From Ottelia alismoides (taxonomy: Eukaryota; Streptophyta; Magnoliopsida; Alismatales; Hydrocharitaceae): a DNA stretch of 64,000 bases. Where the stretch lies: NCBI GenBank assembly GCA_037367405.1, contig JAZKJV010008269.1, positions 248,001 to 312,000 on the forward strand. The letters are read 5' to 3'. The first letter of the stretch is position 1, and every line of letters starts with the position of its first letter. The position numbers and the translations under genes were made by a program. Under the pieces are notes generated by a model that saw only the letters and a program-made list of their open reading frames with translations, had not been told where the DNA came from and searched no databases. This document shows, in pieces, positions 1 through 10,788 of the stretch.

Positions 1-378
1 AAATGATCAGGCACCGCCGAGAGTGCTCCAACAAAGCGAGACACCTGAAGCTCCTTCCTGAACCTCAAAAGCCCTGCAAATAGTTTTTATTCTGTGTTTC
101 CTGCAGGGGAGCGTCAGTGGTAAAAATGCAAAGCGACTGAAGGTTTCAGGTGCCGGGAGGGATGAAGATGGAGTGTGATGGCGTGTCTCCAGCGTATGGC
201 GGAAGTGGGACAGGGATCTTAGGATCCATGATGGATCTGGGGGAATGGAAAGGCTCGGAATGAAAGAGGAGCATTGGGAAAGGGAGTGGTGACAGTGTCG
301 TGGTCAGAAAACTGGCAGAGCACAGTGATGTGGTTCGTCAGAGCAGAGCTCTGGAGAACTACGCGGATGTTTTTTTAT
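1..378. other. No gene seen; left flank of Mutator-like element
   Basis: Moderately GC-rich sequence with no convincing coding frame. It may be the interrupted left continuation of LTR-A, because it sits directly outside the terminal repeat of the element at 379-1830 and the LTR resumes after 1830. That continuity is inference only, since no second copy in the window covers this stretch clearly. Confidence 0.4.
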
Positions 379-493
379 GGGATTTTTACACCCATAATCC
401 TGAGTAATTCCGTAATAACAATCATATCCCTGCATAATCATGAATTACATGAGAAACCTCGGATTGTCACTCTGTCTCACACTCATAACCCTC
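379..493 (+). repeat. Left terminal inverted repeat of the MULE
   Basis: Runs from GGGATTTTTACACCC and matches, inverted, the sequence ending at 1830. The match is strong to about 460 and patchy to about 493. Confidence 0.75.
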
Positions 494-1142
494 CATTAGT
501 TTAATATATTAACTCAACTATATAAGTGAGTTAATCTAACCAATATGTGATCTAACAGCTAGGATTAGTCAAAATAAAAAATGAAAAGGAAAAAATAAAT
601 GACAAGCTTGCAGTGAAGGTTGCAGGTGGCAGTCAGGGTTCTAGTTGGCGGATGCGGCAGGGTGCAGCGACCTGAGCTCGACGAGAGAGGTGCTTCGAGC
701 AAGGATCGACTTGTGTGGGGAGCAGGGGGCTTCGCAGAGGTGATGGTAGGGTGCAGGAGGGGGGGGCTTCGAAATGGATCGATTCACGGAGCTCGTGGGT
801 GCGGGGGACGGCTTTCGCGGAGCTCGTAGGTGCAAGCCCTGGGGAGGGGGGTTCTTCGAGCTCAGAGAGAGGGGAATCTCAGCGCGGGAGGGGAAGGACC
901 GGGGGAGCTTTGCAGGGCGACGGTGGGGTCTTCGAGCAGAAGGGGCGGAGGCATGGGGGACTCGAGACGAGGGGGGCTTTGTAGGGCGGCGGCAGGGTCT
1001 TTAGGAGGATGGTCGGTGGGAGATGTTGGGGGCTTCAAGCAGAGGGGGGAAGGGGATCGGCCGAGGGTGGGGGGGGGGGGGCTCGAGCGGTGGCAGGGGA
1101 TCGACAGGGGGGAGGATCTTTACAAGGAAGCATCGCGATCTG

Positions 1143-1460
1143 CAAGGAGGGTGGCGGGGGTGGTTGGGGGGACTTCGAGCGCTGGCAGGGGAAGGGAGGG
1201 AGGCAGCGGGGACAGCAAGGAGGGTGGCGGGGGCGTTTGGGGGGACTTCAAGCGATGGCGGGGTGTGCAGCACGGCAGCAGGGACTGCAAGGAGGGTGGC
1301 GGGGGTAGTTGGGGGGACTTCAAGCGGTGGCGGGGGGTACAGGGTGGCAATGGGGTCTACAAGGAGGGTGGTGGGGGCGGTTGGGGGGATTCGAGCAGTG
1401 GCCGGGGGGGCTTTGCAGGAGGGTGGCGAGGTTGGTTAGGGGGGCTTTGAGCAGAAGAGG
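1143..1460 (+). repeat. 72-bp G-rich minisatellite inside the MULE
   Basis: Units begin with CAAGGAGGGTGG at 1143, 1216, 1288 and 1360 (periods 73, 72 and 72), followed by a shortened unit near 1416. Each unit includes a run of four to seven G and the phrase GGGGACTTCRAGCG. Looser relatives of the same phrase extend from about 860 to 1560. Many G-runs on one strand make G-quadruplexes possible. The period is a multiple of three, which keeps several frames open, so the ORFs here are probably artefacts. Confidence 0.8.
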
Positions 1461-1716
1461 CGGAGGCCTGCAGAGGTAGTCGCCGCAGCTTCGAGCAGAC
1501 GGCTGGGCGGTCGGGGGTCAGGGGGTTGCAGCTTCAAGCAGAAGGGCGGGGCTGCAGATGTGGTCGTGGTCGATCGGAGGGAGCTTCGACGTGCAGGGGA
1601 GGTAGTGCTCGGCCAGGGGAGAGAGGGGAATAATAGCATGTTTTGCAAATAAAAATCAACATCAAGGGCAGATTTGTCTTTACAGATAATGGATATACAA
1701 AACGGAACATAACACA

Positions 1717-1830
1717 GGGTTATGCCATGAAAGAGTTAACCATTACTCGAGGTTTCTCATGTAATTCATGATTATTAAGGGTTATGATTGTTATTGCAGA
1801 ATTACTCAAGGTCATGGGTGTAAAAATCCC
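1717..1830 (-). repeat. Right terminal inverted repeat of the MULE
   Basis: Inverted partner of 379-493, ending in GGGTGTAAAAATCCC at 1830. Confidence 0.75.
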
Positions 1831-3494
1831 TTTTTTTCTTCTAAAACACGCGGTTAAAGAGTAAAACAAAAGCCTAAGGCAAACCTAGGGACTAAGCTAT
1901 GCTAAAAAATAAAAGAAAATGATATCTCAAACGGTGCAAGGTCGTGAAGCAAAACCGCGACAGCAAGGTGGCTGGAGGCGGCGGAACCTGCCCTAGAACT
2001 CGTCCAACATCACCGCAAGAAGGCTGGAGAGGAGGTTGTCGCCCTCCTCTATCCAGAGCGTGTGAGAGGGGGGCTAAACTTTGTCAAATGGGGTTCAAAA
2101 AAGGAGAGGAAGATCAGGTGGGCTTATGTACAAGTGGACGAAGGGGAGGTTTTCGATGAAGGATCATGGGCGTTGTAGCGAGGCATGGTGAATGATCTAT
2201 AGTCGACGTCGATCTTGGAGCTACAGTGAAGATTTTTTATGAAGGGTGCTATATTCATCGAGCCATGAATTAGTGGCTAGAAATCCAAGAAAACAAGGGG
2301 TATGAAGCTCTAACAAGGTCTATAACCTGGGGTCAGAGTTGACCCTAGGTCAACGGATGGCGTGGCATGATTGGGCCACATCATCCACAAAAAGACAAAG
2401 TCAGAAAAAAATCAAAAATAAATGAAAATAAATTATTAGATGATTTTATTATTTTTAGGTTATAAAATAAAAAAATATTTATTATTTTTCATATTATTTT
2501 TATTATGATTTTTATTTTATTTTTTAGAGGTATATAATTACAAGTTACTTTTTAGGGTTAATATATAGGTATATTTATCTATGTTTTGTGTCTTTATTTT
2601 TATTTTGTATTTTGTATTTTTTATTTATTTTCTTATTTTATATAATTATAACTTATTTTTGTAGACTTAAATATGTAGTTATTATATTTTTCTGATATAA
2701 TATATATACTTAAATATATATAGGTATATTTATTATATAGGTATAGCTATTGTATATTCATCTATGTATTTTTATATACATATTTTATTTTAATGTTTTA
2801 TGGGTGGTTTCATTTTAGTTTTAATATGTACATGTATTCTAAATAATATGGACAAAATTATAAAAATATAAAAGTATAAAAGTAATGGATAATAAATAAA
2901 ATAAATATTTTAATCGGGTATATTATACAAGAGGGGTCCAAAACCTAACTTTCACACCTTAAATCCAAAAAATGAAACTACCTTCAGTAAATAGCTTATT
3001 AAAACTTATACATAATTAAATGTGATTTTGATATATTTTGAGTTTTTATTTGAGAGTTATGGGTCTGGGAAGTTGGGATTTCAGATTCTTATTTAGAGCA
3101 TAACTTGTACTATGTATATTATTTTTGCATGAAATCAATTTTGTATTTTTCTATATTTTATTATCTACAACTTTCATGTCAAAGTTTCTTTATGTGAAGG
3201 ATAAAAAGTAGAAAATAAAATGGGTCCCCTAAATGAATAAATATTGATTAATTGAATGGACTTTTTATTGTATTGTTGGCCTTTATCTCTCCCTACTTTA
3301 TTTCTTGTCGACCTAATCATCAAGATGCCAAGGTCTCGGAGTTTAGGGTCATAAAATAACTTTGATATTTTATTCTTTTTATTTTCTTTTATTTTCTTTA
3401 TTCTATAATTTTGGTATTAAAAATAGTATTTTGTACACAATTTATGAAACAGGCCAAAATGATAGAATAAAGATGATGAAATGGAGATTCATCA
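1831..3494 (-). mobile_element. LTR-A, Athila-like long terminal repeat (left part interrupted)
   Basis: AT-rich from about 2400. It shares its right half with LTR-D (about 21300-22516), including the phrase GGGGTCCAAAACCTAAC and the terminal TTCATCA at 3494. By eye it is closer to LTR-D than to LTR-B or LTR-F. A GC-rich upstream part (1900-2360) corresponds to the GC island of the other copies. The left end lies beyond the Mutator-like insertion or outside the window. Orientation is inferred from the related elements. Confidence 0.6.
2338..2354. promoter_or_regulatory. Palindromic pair of W-box-like motifs in LTR-A
   Basis: Perfect inverted repeat of GTTGACC and GGTCAAC separated by three bases. 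TTGACC is the WRKY-type W-box. LTR-D keeps the same pair at 21333-21346, and LTR-B and LTR-F have decayed versions at 5924 and 32445. It lies 15 bases before a conserved GATTGGGCCAC block. A regulatory role is inferred from motif and conservation only. Confidence 0.4.
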
Positions 3495-3948
3495 GTATGT
3501 TAATGTGTAGTCATGTTTGTAGTCATGTATTTGACGAATGTATGTGAAGCTATATTCATGTTTGATGATAATGATGTTTGGTGATCAGATGTAGAGATGT
3601 GAATGTGAGGAGGGAAAGCATAGATGATGTTTATTGAAATTAGAGGATGCATAGATGATAATGATGTTTGTTTATCGAATGCATATATGTGAATGTGAGG
3701 ATGAAATGCATAAATGATGTTTATTGAAATTAGAGGATGCATAGATGATAATGATGTTTGTTGATCGGATGCATAGATGTCAATGTGAGGACTGAATGCA
3801 TAGATGATATTTATTAAAATTAAAGGATGCAAAGATGATAATGATGTTTGTTGATTGAATGCATAGATGTGACTATGAGGAGGGAATGCATAGGTGATGT
3901 TTATTGAAATTAGAGGATAGATGATAATGAGGTTTGTTGATCGAATGC
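3495..3948. repeat. 90-bp tandem array (about 4.5 units)
   Basis: The phrase TTATTGAAATTAGAGG recurs with exact 90-bp spacing at 3631, 3721, 3811 (variant) and 3901. Units contain GATGTGAATGTGAGG and GATAATGATGTTTGTTGATCG. The same unit reappears immediately right of LTR-F (36143-36240), which suggests that this array was split by the insertion of the gypsy element between 3949 and 36142. The 168-codon minus-strand ORF spanning it is a by-product of a period divisible by three. Confidence 0.85.
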
Positions 3949-5216
3949 TGACGAGTGAGAAAATTGAGGATTTAAAATGAGCCTCATAAGGCGAGGACTC
4001 AATCATTGTGACGATCTCTCAATATCCTCGTTCAATCAACAATTAACCCACACAAGAAATAAATCAAGATAGCAAGAGGTCAAAATTTATTATACCCATA
4101 ATCTATTATTAGTGGACAAGTACAGTAGAGGTTGAACTCAGGGAACAACGAGGAATAGACAATCAAAATTGATTAAAAGGAGATAATAACCGATTTTGAG
4201 TTTTTCAGGGTATTTTTGGACTTCTGTGGGCTTTTAAGTATGTTTTTTTATGGATTTTTGTTTTTATATTTTTAAGTTATAATTTTTAATTTATTTTTAT
4301 ATTTTCTAATTTTTAATTACTTTTAATTTTCTAAAAAAATAAGTAAAGATATAAATATTAATATGTAATATAGATTAATATATATATATATATATATATA
4401 AATTATTAAAAATAATAAAAAATTTAAAAAACGAATATTTTTATGTTTTTATATTTTCTCCTATTTTTGTGGGTTTTCAAGTTTTTTTGCTAATTTTTAG
4501 GTATTTTTAAAGTTCAAAATATCCCAAAATAGGGATTAATTAACTAGGCCAAATTGATTTGAGATTTAAAAATAGAAAAAACCTCAAAATTTTCAAAATT
4601 ACTTTTAATATATAGATAATAATGTATATAAAATTACATAATAGAAACTACAATTTTTGAATTTTTTGAAAAGTTTTTATATTTTTATAAGGATTTTTGA
4701 GCTTTTAAATTTCTAATCTTTTTCTTTTTCTATTTTATAGTAATAAAAAATCAATTTTTTGGAATTTTTAAAAATTTTATTTTTTTATTATTTTACTGTA
4801 AATAGAGACAAATAGTTCCGTTTTTTTATTTTTAATAAATATAAAATAATCTTAAAATATCTAACCAAAAATATATGTGGTATATGTATATGTAAGGTAT
4901 TTATAGTAATTTTCTACGAATTTTTAGAGGTTTGAAGCTATTTTTAACAAAAGAAATTACACACTAGAGAGGGTATTTATGCAAATATTTAAAGCTTTTA
5001 GACTGTTTTAGACCACAATGTGAAAGTACAGGGGCAAATGAGCAAGCTTCTCAAAAATATCGAATAATATATACTCGGAGGGGTATTTTTACATTTAGCT
5101 ACAAGTCCAAGGGGACAAATGCAAAATCTCCAGAAAATATTACACTAAATCTACAAATTAATAGACTGAAATGAAATACAAATTCTACGAGGGTCCAGAT
5201 GCAAAATACCATGTCC

Positions 5217-5240
5217 CCTCACGTGCATTGGCACGTGAGG
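5217..5240. promoter_or_regulatory. G-box palindrome at edge of LTR-B GC island
   Basis: Perfect 10-bp arms CCTCACGTGC and GCACGTGAGG around a 4-base loop. Each arm holds CACGTG, the bHLH/bZIP G-box. The corresponding site in LTR-F (31119-31142) has CpG-to-TpG type changes. Confidence 0.6.
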
Positions 5241-5719
5241 TGATATGGAATGGACCTGAATGCAAATATGAAAAGTAAAGGAGCTGGAAAGCAAAATATC
5301 CAAAATAATTTACACTACAAACAAATATTTGTGTATTAAAAATAAAATACAAAAAGCGCGGGGGGGGGAGGTAAAGTATGCAAAATACCCCCACGGCGCT
5401 CGATCCAATGGCAATGGTGGCTTCACTTGACACATGGCAGGCTCTGGATGCGCGATGACACTTCTGCCTCCGTGGTTGAGATTAGATCCTAAGAGAGGAT
5501 CCTACGGTAGTGGCTAGTGCTGATCCAACGTCTGTAGTTCAATCTGGAAAATGAGAGTGATCAAATGGTCCAGGGATGATCATGAAGAACTGGGAAGAAG
5601 CTCACCAGCTACGAGCTTCGATCAGCACTATCAACCACCTCTGAGCACTCGGAAGTCTCACATGCCACTCAAAAGTTGCCTGGACACGCCATGCATCTGC
5701 AGGGAGGTGGATGAGATGG

Positions 5720-5728
5720 CTATATATC
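5720..5728 (-). promoter_or_regulatory. Candidate LTR TATA box
   Basis: GATATATAG on the minus strand, about 230 bp downstream (in the element's sense) of a TGACGTGG/CCAAT block at 5954-5969. LTR-F has the same box at 32242-32250, and LTR-D has a CTATAAATAAAC box at 21117-21128 at a similar distance. The arrangement fits a Pol II promoter in the LTR; activity is not shown. Confidence 0.4.
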
Positions 5729-5923
5729 AGGCGACCTGTGCTTGAGAAGAGCGCTCGATTCAGATGTTCTTGGATCAAAATATCAAGGGAGCGTGAAAGA
5801 TTTATGATCGAGGCAACAAAATGGTGAAGGAATCATTCCAAATCGATGACTGCATCGAGTGGAGAAAAAGGGAGAAGAGAAGGTCAAATGACATGTTACA
5901 GGACCTAGGGTCTCGGTTAGAGA

Positions 5924-5969
5924 GTTGACCGAGCTCAGCGGACGACGGGCCCTGATTGGGCCACGTCAT
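5924..5969 (-). promoter_or_regulatory. Conserved W-box / CCAAT / ACGT block in LTR-B
   Basis: Contains GTTGACC (5924-5930), GATTGGG (5954-5960, a CCAAT box on the minus strand) and CCACGTCAT (5961-5969, a TGACGTGG bZIP-type core). The order recurs in LTR-A (2338-2384), LTR-F (32445-32490) and, in changed form, LTR-D (21333-21384). Confidence 0.4.
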
Positions 5970-8289
5970 CCGTAAAAAGATAAAAATGAAAACAAAAAAG
6001 AAGAAATAAATGTAAATAAAATGGTAAATGATTTATTTAGTTTTTTGTTAAAAGTAAAACATTATTATAATTTTATGTAGTATTTTATGGTGATTTTTAT
6101 TTATTTTTACAAATTAATTTATTATAGGTTATTTTTATAGGTTCATTTATAGGTATATTTACCTATATATGAGGTTTTTTTATATTTTGATTTTATTATT
6201 TTGTATACATAATTTATACATTTATAACTTATTTTTTTATGCACAAATATATTTTTTATATTTTTCTGATATAGTATGCTACTTGAATAAATAAGGGTAT
6301 TTATTACATTGGTACAAGTATATGTAATTCATCTATGTCTTTTGTATATTATTTTATTTTAGTGTATATTTTATGGTTTTATTGTATTCTAAATATGTAC
6401 ATGCATTATAAAGAATATTTACTAAATTAAAATATAAAGTAATGAAATATATAAATAATAAAAAAAATATTTTATTAGGGTATATAATACAATAGGGGTC
6501 CAAAACCTAACTTTTGCATTTTAACTCCAAATTAAATGAAACCACCTTCATTAAATAGCTAATTAAAAGTTATATACAATAAGTGATTTTGATGCATTTT
6601 GAGTTCATATGGAGAAGATATGGGTCAGGAAGTTTGGATTTTGGATTTTTTAGTGTACAATGTACAATTTGTATTATTTTTCTGTAAAGTAAATTTTATA
6701 TTTTTCTACGTATTTTTATGTACAAACTTTCATGTACAAAGTTTCTTTATTTAAGGTATAGATAATAAATAATAAAATGTGTCCCAAAGACAATTTATTG
6801 AAGGGTAAATTTTAGATTTTTTATTGTGTTTTCGACCGTTATCTCCCCCTACTTTATTCTTTATTGACCCAATCATCATGATTCATAGGCCTCGAGGTTT
6901 AGGGTCATAAAATACCTTTGGCATTTTATTTCTTTTTCTTTTTTCTTTATTCTTTTATTTTGGCTTTTAATAATGTATTTTATACAATATTTATATAATA
7001 AATAATGATTGTTTATTTATGCAAATAAATGCATTTAATTAGGGTTTAAAGGCCAAAATGAAAGAATAAAGGTGGCGAAATAGAGATTTATCACCTCCCT
7101 ATACTTGCCTTTGCCAGTCCCTAGCAAACACTTATGCCTATAAGTGTAGAAAAAGAAAATAAAGAAAAGAAAAAGAAAGAACTTCGATTGATTTTAACTT
7201 TCAAACTTGACTTCATAAAATCAAAGTTTGGAGCTCACTCAGACCTTTGGAATTTAAGTTTGGGTCAGAACCTTATTGGGAAATGGATTTGAAACACTAT
7301 AGCCTTTAAGAACCACAAAACTCCGCTCAAGTCTCCTCAATAGTCATGTCAGAATAAGTCAACTCATACGCAAACCTTTATGACTATGAATCTATCTTGG
7401 ATAGTGTGTGTAATATGTATTGGATGAAGCGGCAAAAGTCACTCTTCTCCAACATGGTGACACTAATTCCCCAGTCCAATAACTCTTTTCTTGAGAAGCA
7501 AGGTATTCCCTTCTAAGTTCAAGTATAACCGGCTCAAGAAGAGGAGGTGGAGAGAAGAATGGACGGTAGCCAGTGTAGCTACCTATCCTATGATGCTTGA
7601 CCTGTGTAGCCAAGTCATCCATTTGCAGGCTCACATACATATGACTTTGAAGCTCAAGCTTGCTTATTGTCTATTCATCTATATACATACTCCAACAGGA
7701 ATTGATTTATCTTGAAATTTTCCCATCTTTTCTTTTTGGAGTTTTTTATTTTGCAATTTTTGAATATTATATACAACGGCATATACATAAGGACTTTTTC
7801 TTCTTGAGCCAGTAGACTATCCCTCTTTTGAAGCATTATTGCAACCCAAAACTTCTGTCTTTAGACCACTTCTCTACTAGATCAGGTTGGGGTACAATGG
7901 CCACAAATGTGTGACTTCCGATGTTTCCGTTGACTTGTGTCTCATGCCGGTAAATCCAACCCTCTACCACTTCAACTAAGGTGAGCAAAGTGTAAGGTGC
8001 ATGTGTGCAAGCTAGGCACTGTCGACGAGAGTCATACGTGTGTTCCGAAATATTCTACTTAGGCAGTCAAGACGACACTGAACCAAGTCTCGTGGTCTCA
8101 AAGAATTAATTCTAGCAGACATGAAGTATATCAATTCCAGTTCCTATAAGCTTCATGTGATTAGGTTGGTTTAAGGTTCAACCAAGCTCCAATCTTTGGA
8201 TTTTACTTAGACTTATTCAATTGTCAATTTCAATCCAAAAAATGCAAATGCTATGCACAATGCAGAAAATATTTTTGTGATGCAATTGT

Positions 8290-8890
8290 CTAATTTTGAT
8301 TTTTTATAGATTTTTGAACAGTTTTGTAAATTTTTTTGTAATTTTTGAACAGATTTTGCAAAAAATTTTGGGATTTTTAATTTTTCATTTTTTAGGGATT
8401 TTTCAAAACAACAAGGTTTTTAGAAAAAAGGAGATATGTGCACATATTTACATGGGAGTTCATATTTTTAATTACAAGAATTTGGATTCAAGAATTTACA
8501 GATATTTATAAGCATGTAAAGAATCTTATTTGCGTAAATTATGTATAAGGTTCTCAAAATAATTTAAAAAGATTATTGCAGTATTTTTGAAAACTTTATT
8601 TTGCAAACTAATTTGAAAAATATTTTTTACAAAATTTGAAAACCATTTTGTAAAGATTTTTCAAATAGTATGTATAGATTTTTCAAACTATTTTTGCAAC
8701 AATTTTTCAAACTATTTGCAAATGGATTTTCAAAATATTTTATTTCAAATAAAGAAAGAAATTTTTACAAAGAAAACTTTTCTACAAAGGCTGAAAACAT
8801 TTTACAAAATATTTTCCAAACAGTTTTTAAAAGATTTTTCAGAAAGATTTTACGACCATTTTTCAAACATTTTGTAAAATATTTTTACCT
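8290..8890. repeat. Degenerate TTTTTCAAA / TTTTGCAAA repeat tract
   Basis: The 9-mer TTTTTCAAA or one-base variants recur at 8657, 8679, 8703 and 8727, with TTTTTGCAA forms about half way between. The tract is strongly AT-biased and has repeated A/T runs. The 76-codon ORF here (8670-8900) is Phe/Lys-rich and looks like a product of the repeat. Confidence 0.5.
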
Positions 8891-9149
8891 GATTTATTAA
8901 TTGGTATATACAAAGAATTTTAATGAACTTTATACAAGTATGTTCTTTACACTTAATTAATTGCATTTTAGCCATACTTATTGAAAATACGAAAGTACGA
9001 CTTATGGCTAATGTATATATGGAGGATCTATGTCATCATAGATTAGAGAGGAAAAGAGAATACACAACTCATACTATGTATAGAAAAGTTTATACTACAA
9101 TGATGGAGTAAAGAATGAGTTAATGAAGAATGAGAAGTCAATCGTCCCC

Positions 9150-9379
9150 CTATACTTAGGATGAAATAATCCTAAGTATAGCAGGTTGTATCTACATGCA
9201 GGGAGGGTTGAGGGTGGGAATAAAAAGATCATTGGCTCGACCCCCCTCCATATTTAGGGTCAACTATCCCTAAGTATAGATAGAATATCAAGAATTGAGG
9301 GGACAGGTGAGGGATGCAAGAATGAGCAAATTGGGATGCTCACCCCCTATACTTAAGACGAAGTACGTCCTAAGTATAA
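9150..9379. repeat. Three spaced hairpins in the gypsy 3' UTR
   Basis: The stems start at 9150, 9248 and 9347, so they lie 98 and 99 bp apart. Each has the form CTATACTTAG, variable tip, short loop, complementary tip, CTAAGTATAG. The tips differ (GGAT with ATCC, GGGT with ATCCC, GACG with CGTC) while keeping near-complementarity. Similar hairpins occur at 49770-50013 in the second Athila-like element. Confidence 0.7.
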
Positions 9380-9482
9380 TAGTGATGAAAGGGGTGAACA
9401 CCTTTTCGGAAGAAAGAAGAAAAATGAAAACAAAAGGAAGAAAAGAATAAAATAAAAGATATTTTTTTGTGATTTTGGTGCC

Positions 9483-10037
9483 TTAACTATCTGATCCATT
9501 GATCCTGGGCAGATAATTTTGAGATATCACATGAATCAAATCAACAATGGACATGAATGTATATGGCTCTATGTATGGCTTCAGCAACTGTCTGTTTACC
9601 ACGAAGGGTTGTGTGTCAGATGACGGTTCCGATATCAAGAGACTTCCATTGTCACGCACAGTGTGGATGATGTGCAGACCTGTCCACTTGCTCTTTAGTT
9701 TGCTAGGAAAGATTTTTAACCACGCGTCAAACAACCACACCTTTTGTCCAAGCTCAAAAGTCTTCCTTCGGATGTGTTTATCATGCCATTTCTTCACGTT
9801 CTCCTCGTACATGAGTCTGTTGTTATACGCATAGTATCTGAATTCAAGCAACTGGTACAGATCATCTTTTATGAACTTGCCTGCTTTCTTGAAATACAAA
9901 TTACATAAGTTCAATGCCCATAATGATTTGTGAATCAATTCCATGGGTAGATGACATGACTTATCATAAAAAAAGGTCGGGATACACGACAAATGGAGAC
10001 TTGTACGATGTATGATACACCCAAAGAACCAAGTCAA
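9483..10037 (-). pseudogene. Athila-like gypsy integrase C-terminal part
   Basis: An open 184-codon stretch on the minus strand matches the C-terminal end of Athila-type gypsy integrases. It includes a CHLPMELIHKSLWAL segment (the family's conserved region after the catalytic core), a HDKHIRRKTFELGQKVWLF segment and the KLKSKWTG region. In a full element this part binds DNA and helps insert cDNA. It ends near 9483, where the 3' UTR begins. It continues upstream into the core with stops and frame changes between 10037 and 10540, so it is not functional. Family assignment is confident; the exact start is arbitrary. Confidence 0.8.
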
Positions 10038-10785
10038 AGAGTTGGGACCAATTCTTCATATCTGGTCGTATAATCTTCTGCAGAATAGTCTTGATATTCC
10101 TGTTTGAACATTCAGCTAATCCATTCGACTATGGGTGGTATGACACCACGACACGATGCTCGATGTTGTATTTTTTAGTTAGATTCTTGACTTCTCTGTA
10201 TATGAAATGTCTACCTCCATCTGATATCATAATTTTTGGTATTCTGAATCGTGAGATAATGTTTTCCCGAAAGGAACTTGCACACTATTTTGATGTCGAT
10301 GATTCAGGCGGGGATAGCTTCCACCGATCAGCTAACATAATCAATGTACATCATAGTGTACTCATAGCCCTGACTGTTAGGGAACGGGTCCATGATGTCG
10401 ATGCCCCAGGAGTCAAAGACGTATGATATCTGAATGTACTTTATGGGCATCATGTCTCTAGAGCTGATGTTTCCACCCATTCTCTGATAGTCAATAAAAC
10501 TCTTGACGTAACCAGTCACATCCTTGAACAAGGTTGGCCACCATAGGCCTCACTAAAGAACTTTTGATGTTGTTCTCTTTCCATAATGGTGTCCACCGGC
10601 TTCAAGCTTATAGATAGTGTTCTAGGACACATGGTATTTCCTCTTGAGGTATGCACCTCCTCTAGATGCAAACCGCTCCCTCATGAAATAAGTGTGGTTC
10701 TTCCCCTTGGTAGAAATGAATGTTTGCCAAGAACTTGTCTCTCTTGATCTTGGCCAATCTGCCGGAGTTTTCTCGGAGATGAGGT
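10038..10785 (-). pseudogene. Athila-like gypsy integrase, zinc-binding and core region
   Basis: A minus-strand stretch at 10328-10531 contains FKDVTGYVKSF and FDSWGIDIMDPFPNSQG, the start of the integrase catalytic core with its first Asp (GID). The region before it (about 10540-10780) reads as a decayed HHCC zinc-binding domain with GGHHYGKRTTSKVL. After the YIDYVS segment several stops interrupt the rest of the core. It lies between RNase H and the integrase C-terminus, as expected for gypsy order. Inactive. Confidence 0.75.
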
Positions 10786-10788
10786 AAT

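Larger units (their letters stand above)
379..1830. mobile_element. Non-autonomous Mutator-like (MULE) element with GC-rich interior
   Basis: Long terminal inverted repeats bound the element, about 379-493 and 1717-1830. The outermost bases GGGATTTTTACACCC match the inverted right end, and the first 80 or so bases pair almost perfectly. The flanking 9-mers TTTTTTTAT (370-378) and TTTTTTTCT (1831-1839) differ at one base, which fits the 9-bp target duplication typical of Mutator elements, although a T-run is weak evidence. The interior (about 605-1660) is extremely G-rich on the plus strand, unlike its AT-rich ends, and contains tandem repeats. No transposase is encoded. The layout resembles Pack-MULEs, which carry captured GC-rich host sequence, but I cannot identify any captured gene. 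Confidence 0.72.
3949..7093 (-). mobile_element. LTR-B, 3' LTR of the Athila-like gypsy element
   Basis: Begins TGACGAGTGAG and ends TTTATCA. It aligns along its length with LTR-F (29869-36142), with roughly nine in ten bases alike in the stretches compared. LTR-F has about 0.6 kb of GC-rich sequence (around 31556-32224) that is missing here, so LTR-B carries an internal deletion near 5700. The right edge abuts a purine-tract-like AAGTATAGGGAGG on the minus strand, marking it as the 3' LTR. It contains (TA)n at 4379-4400, a G-box palindrome at 5217-5240 and a GC island at about 5350-5970. Confidence 0.72.
7094..9480 (-). other. 3' untranslated region of the Athila-like element
   Basis: Lies between integrase and LTR-B and has no gene. 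It starts with a purine-rich tract next to the LTR (7094-7106 on the minus strand) and a CTATACTTGCC phrase related to the one at 48305. It continues through ordinary AT-rich sequence, a T-rich repetitive stretch at 8290-8890, and a trio of hairpins at 9150-9379. Confidence 0.6.

Noticed and set aside
830..1450. 206-codon plus-strand ORF (Gly/Arg-rich) and overlapping frames
   Set aside because: It lies in a G-rich tandem repeat whose period is a multiple of three; several frames on both strands are open. No domain seen.
3541..3948. Regular spaced repeats as a CRISPR-like array
   Set aside because: Repeat and 'spacer' are both conserved between units; this is a plain 90-bp tandem repeat in a plant genome.
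3500..4006. 168-codon minus-strand ORF with 30-residue repeats
   Set aside because: Explained by the 90-bp tandem array; it runs across the LTR-B boundary.
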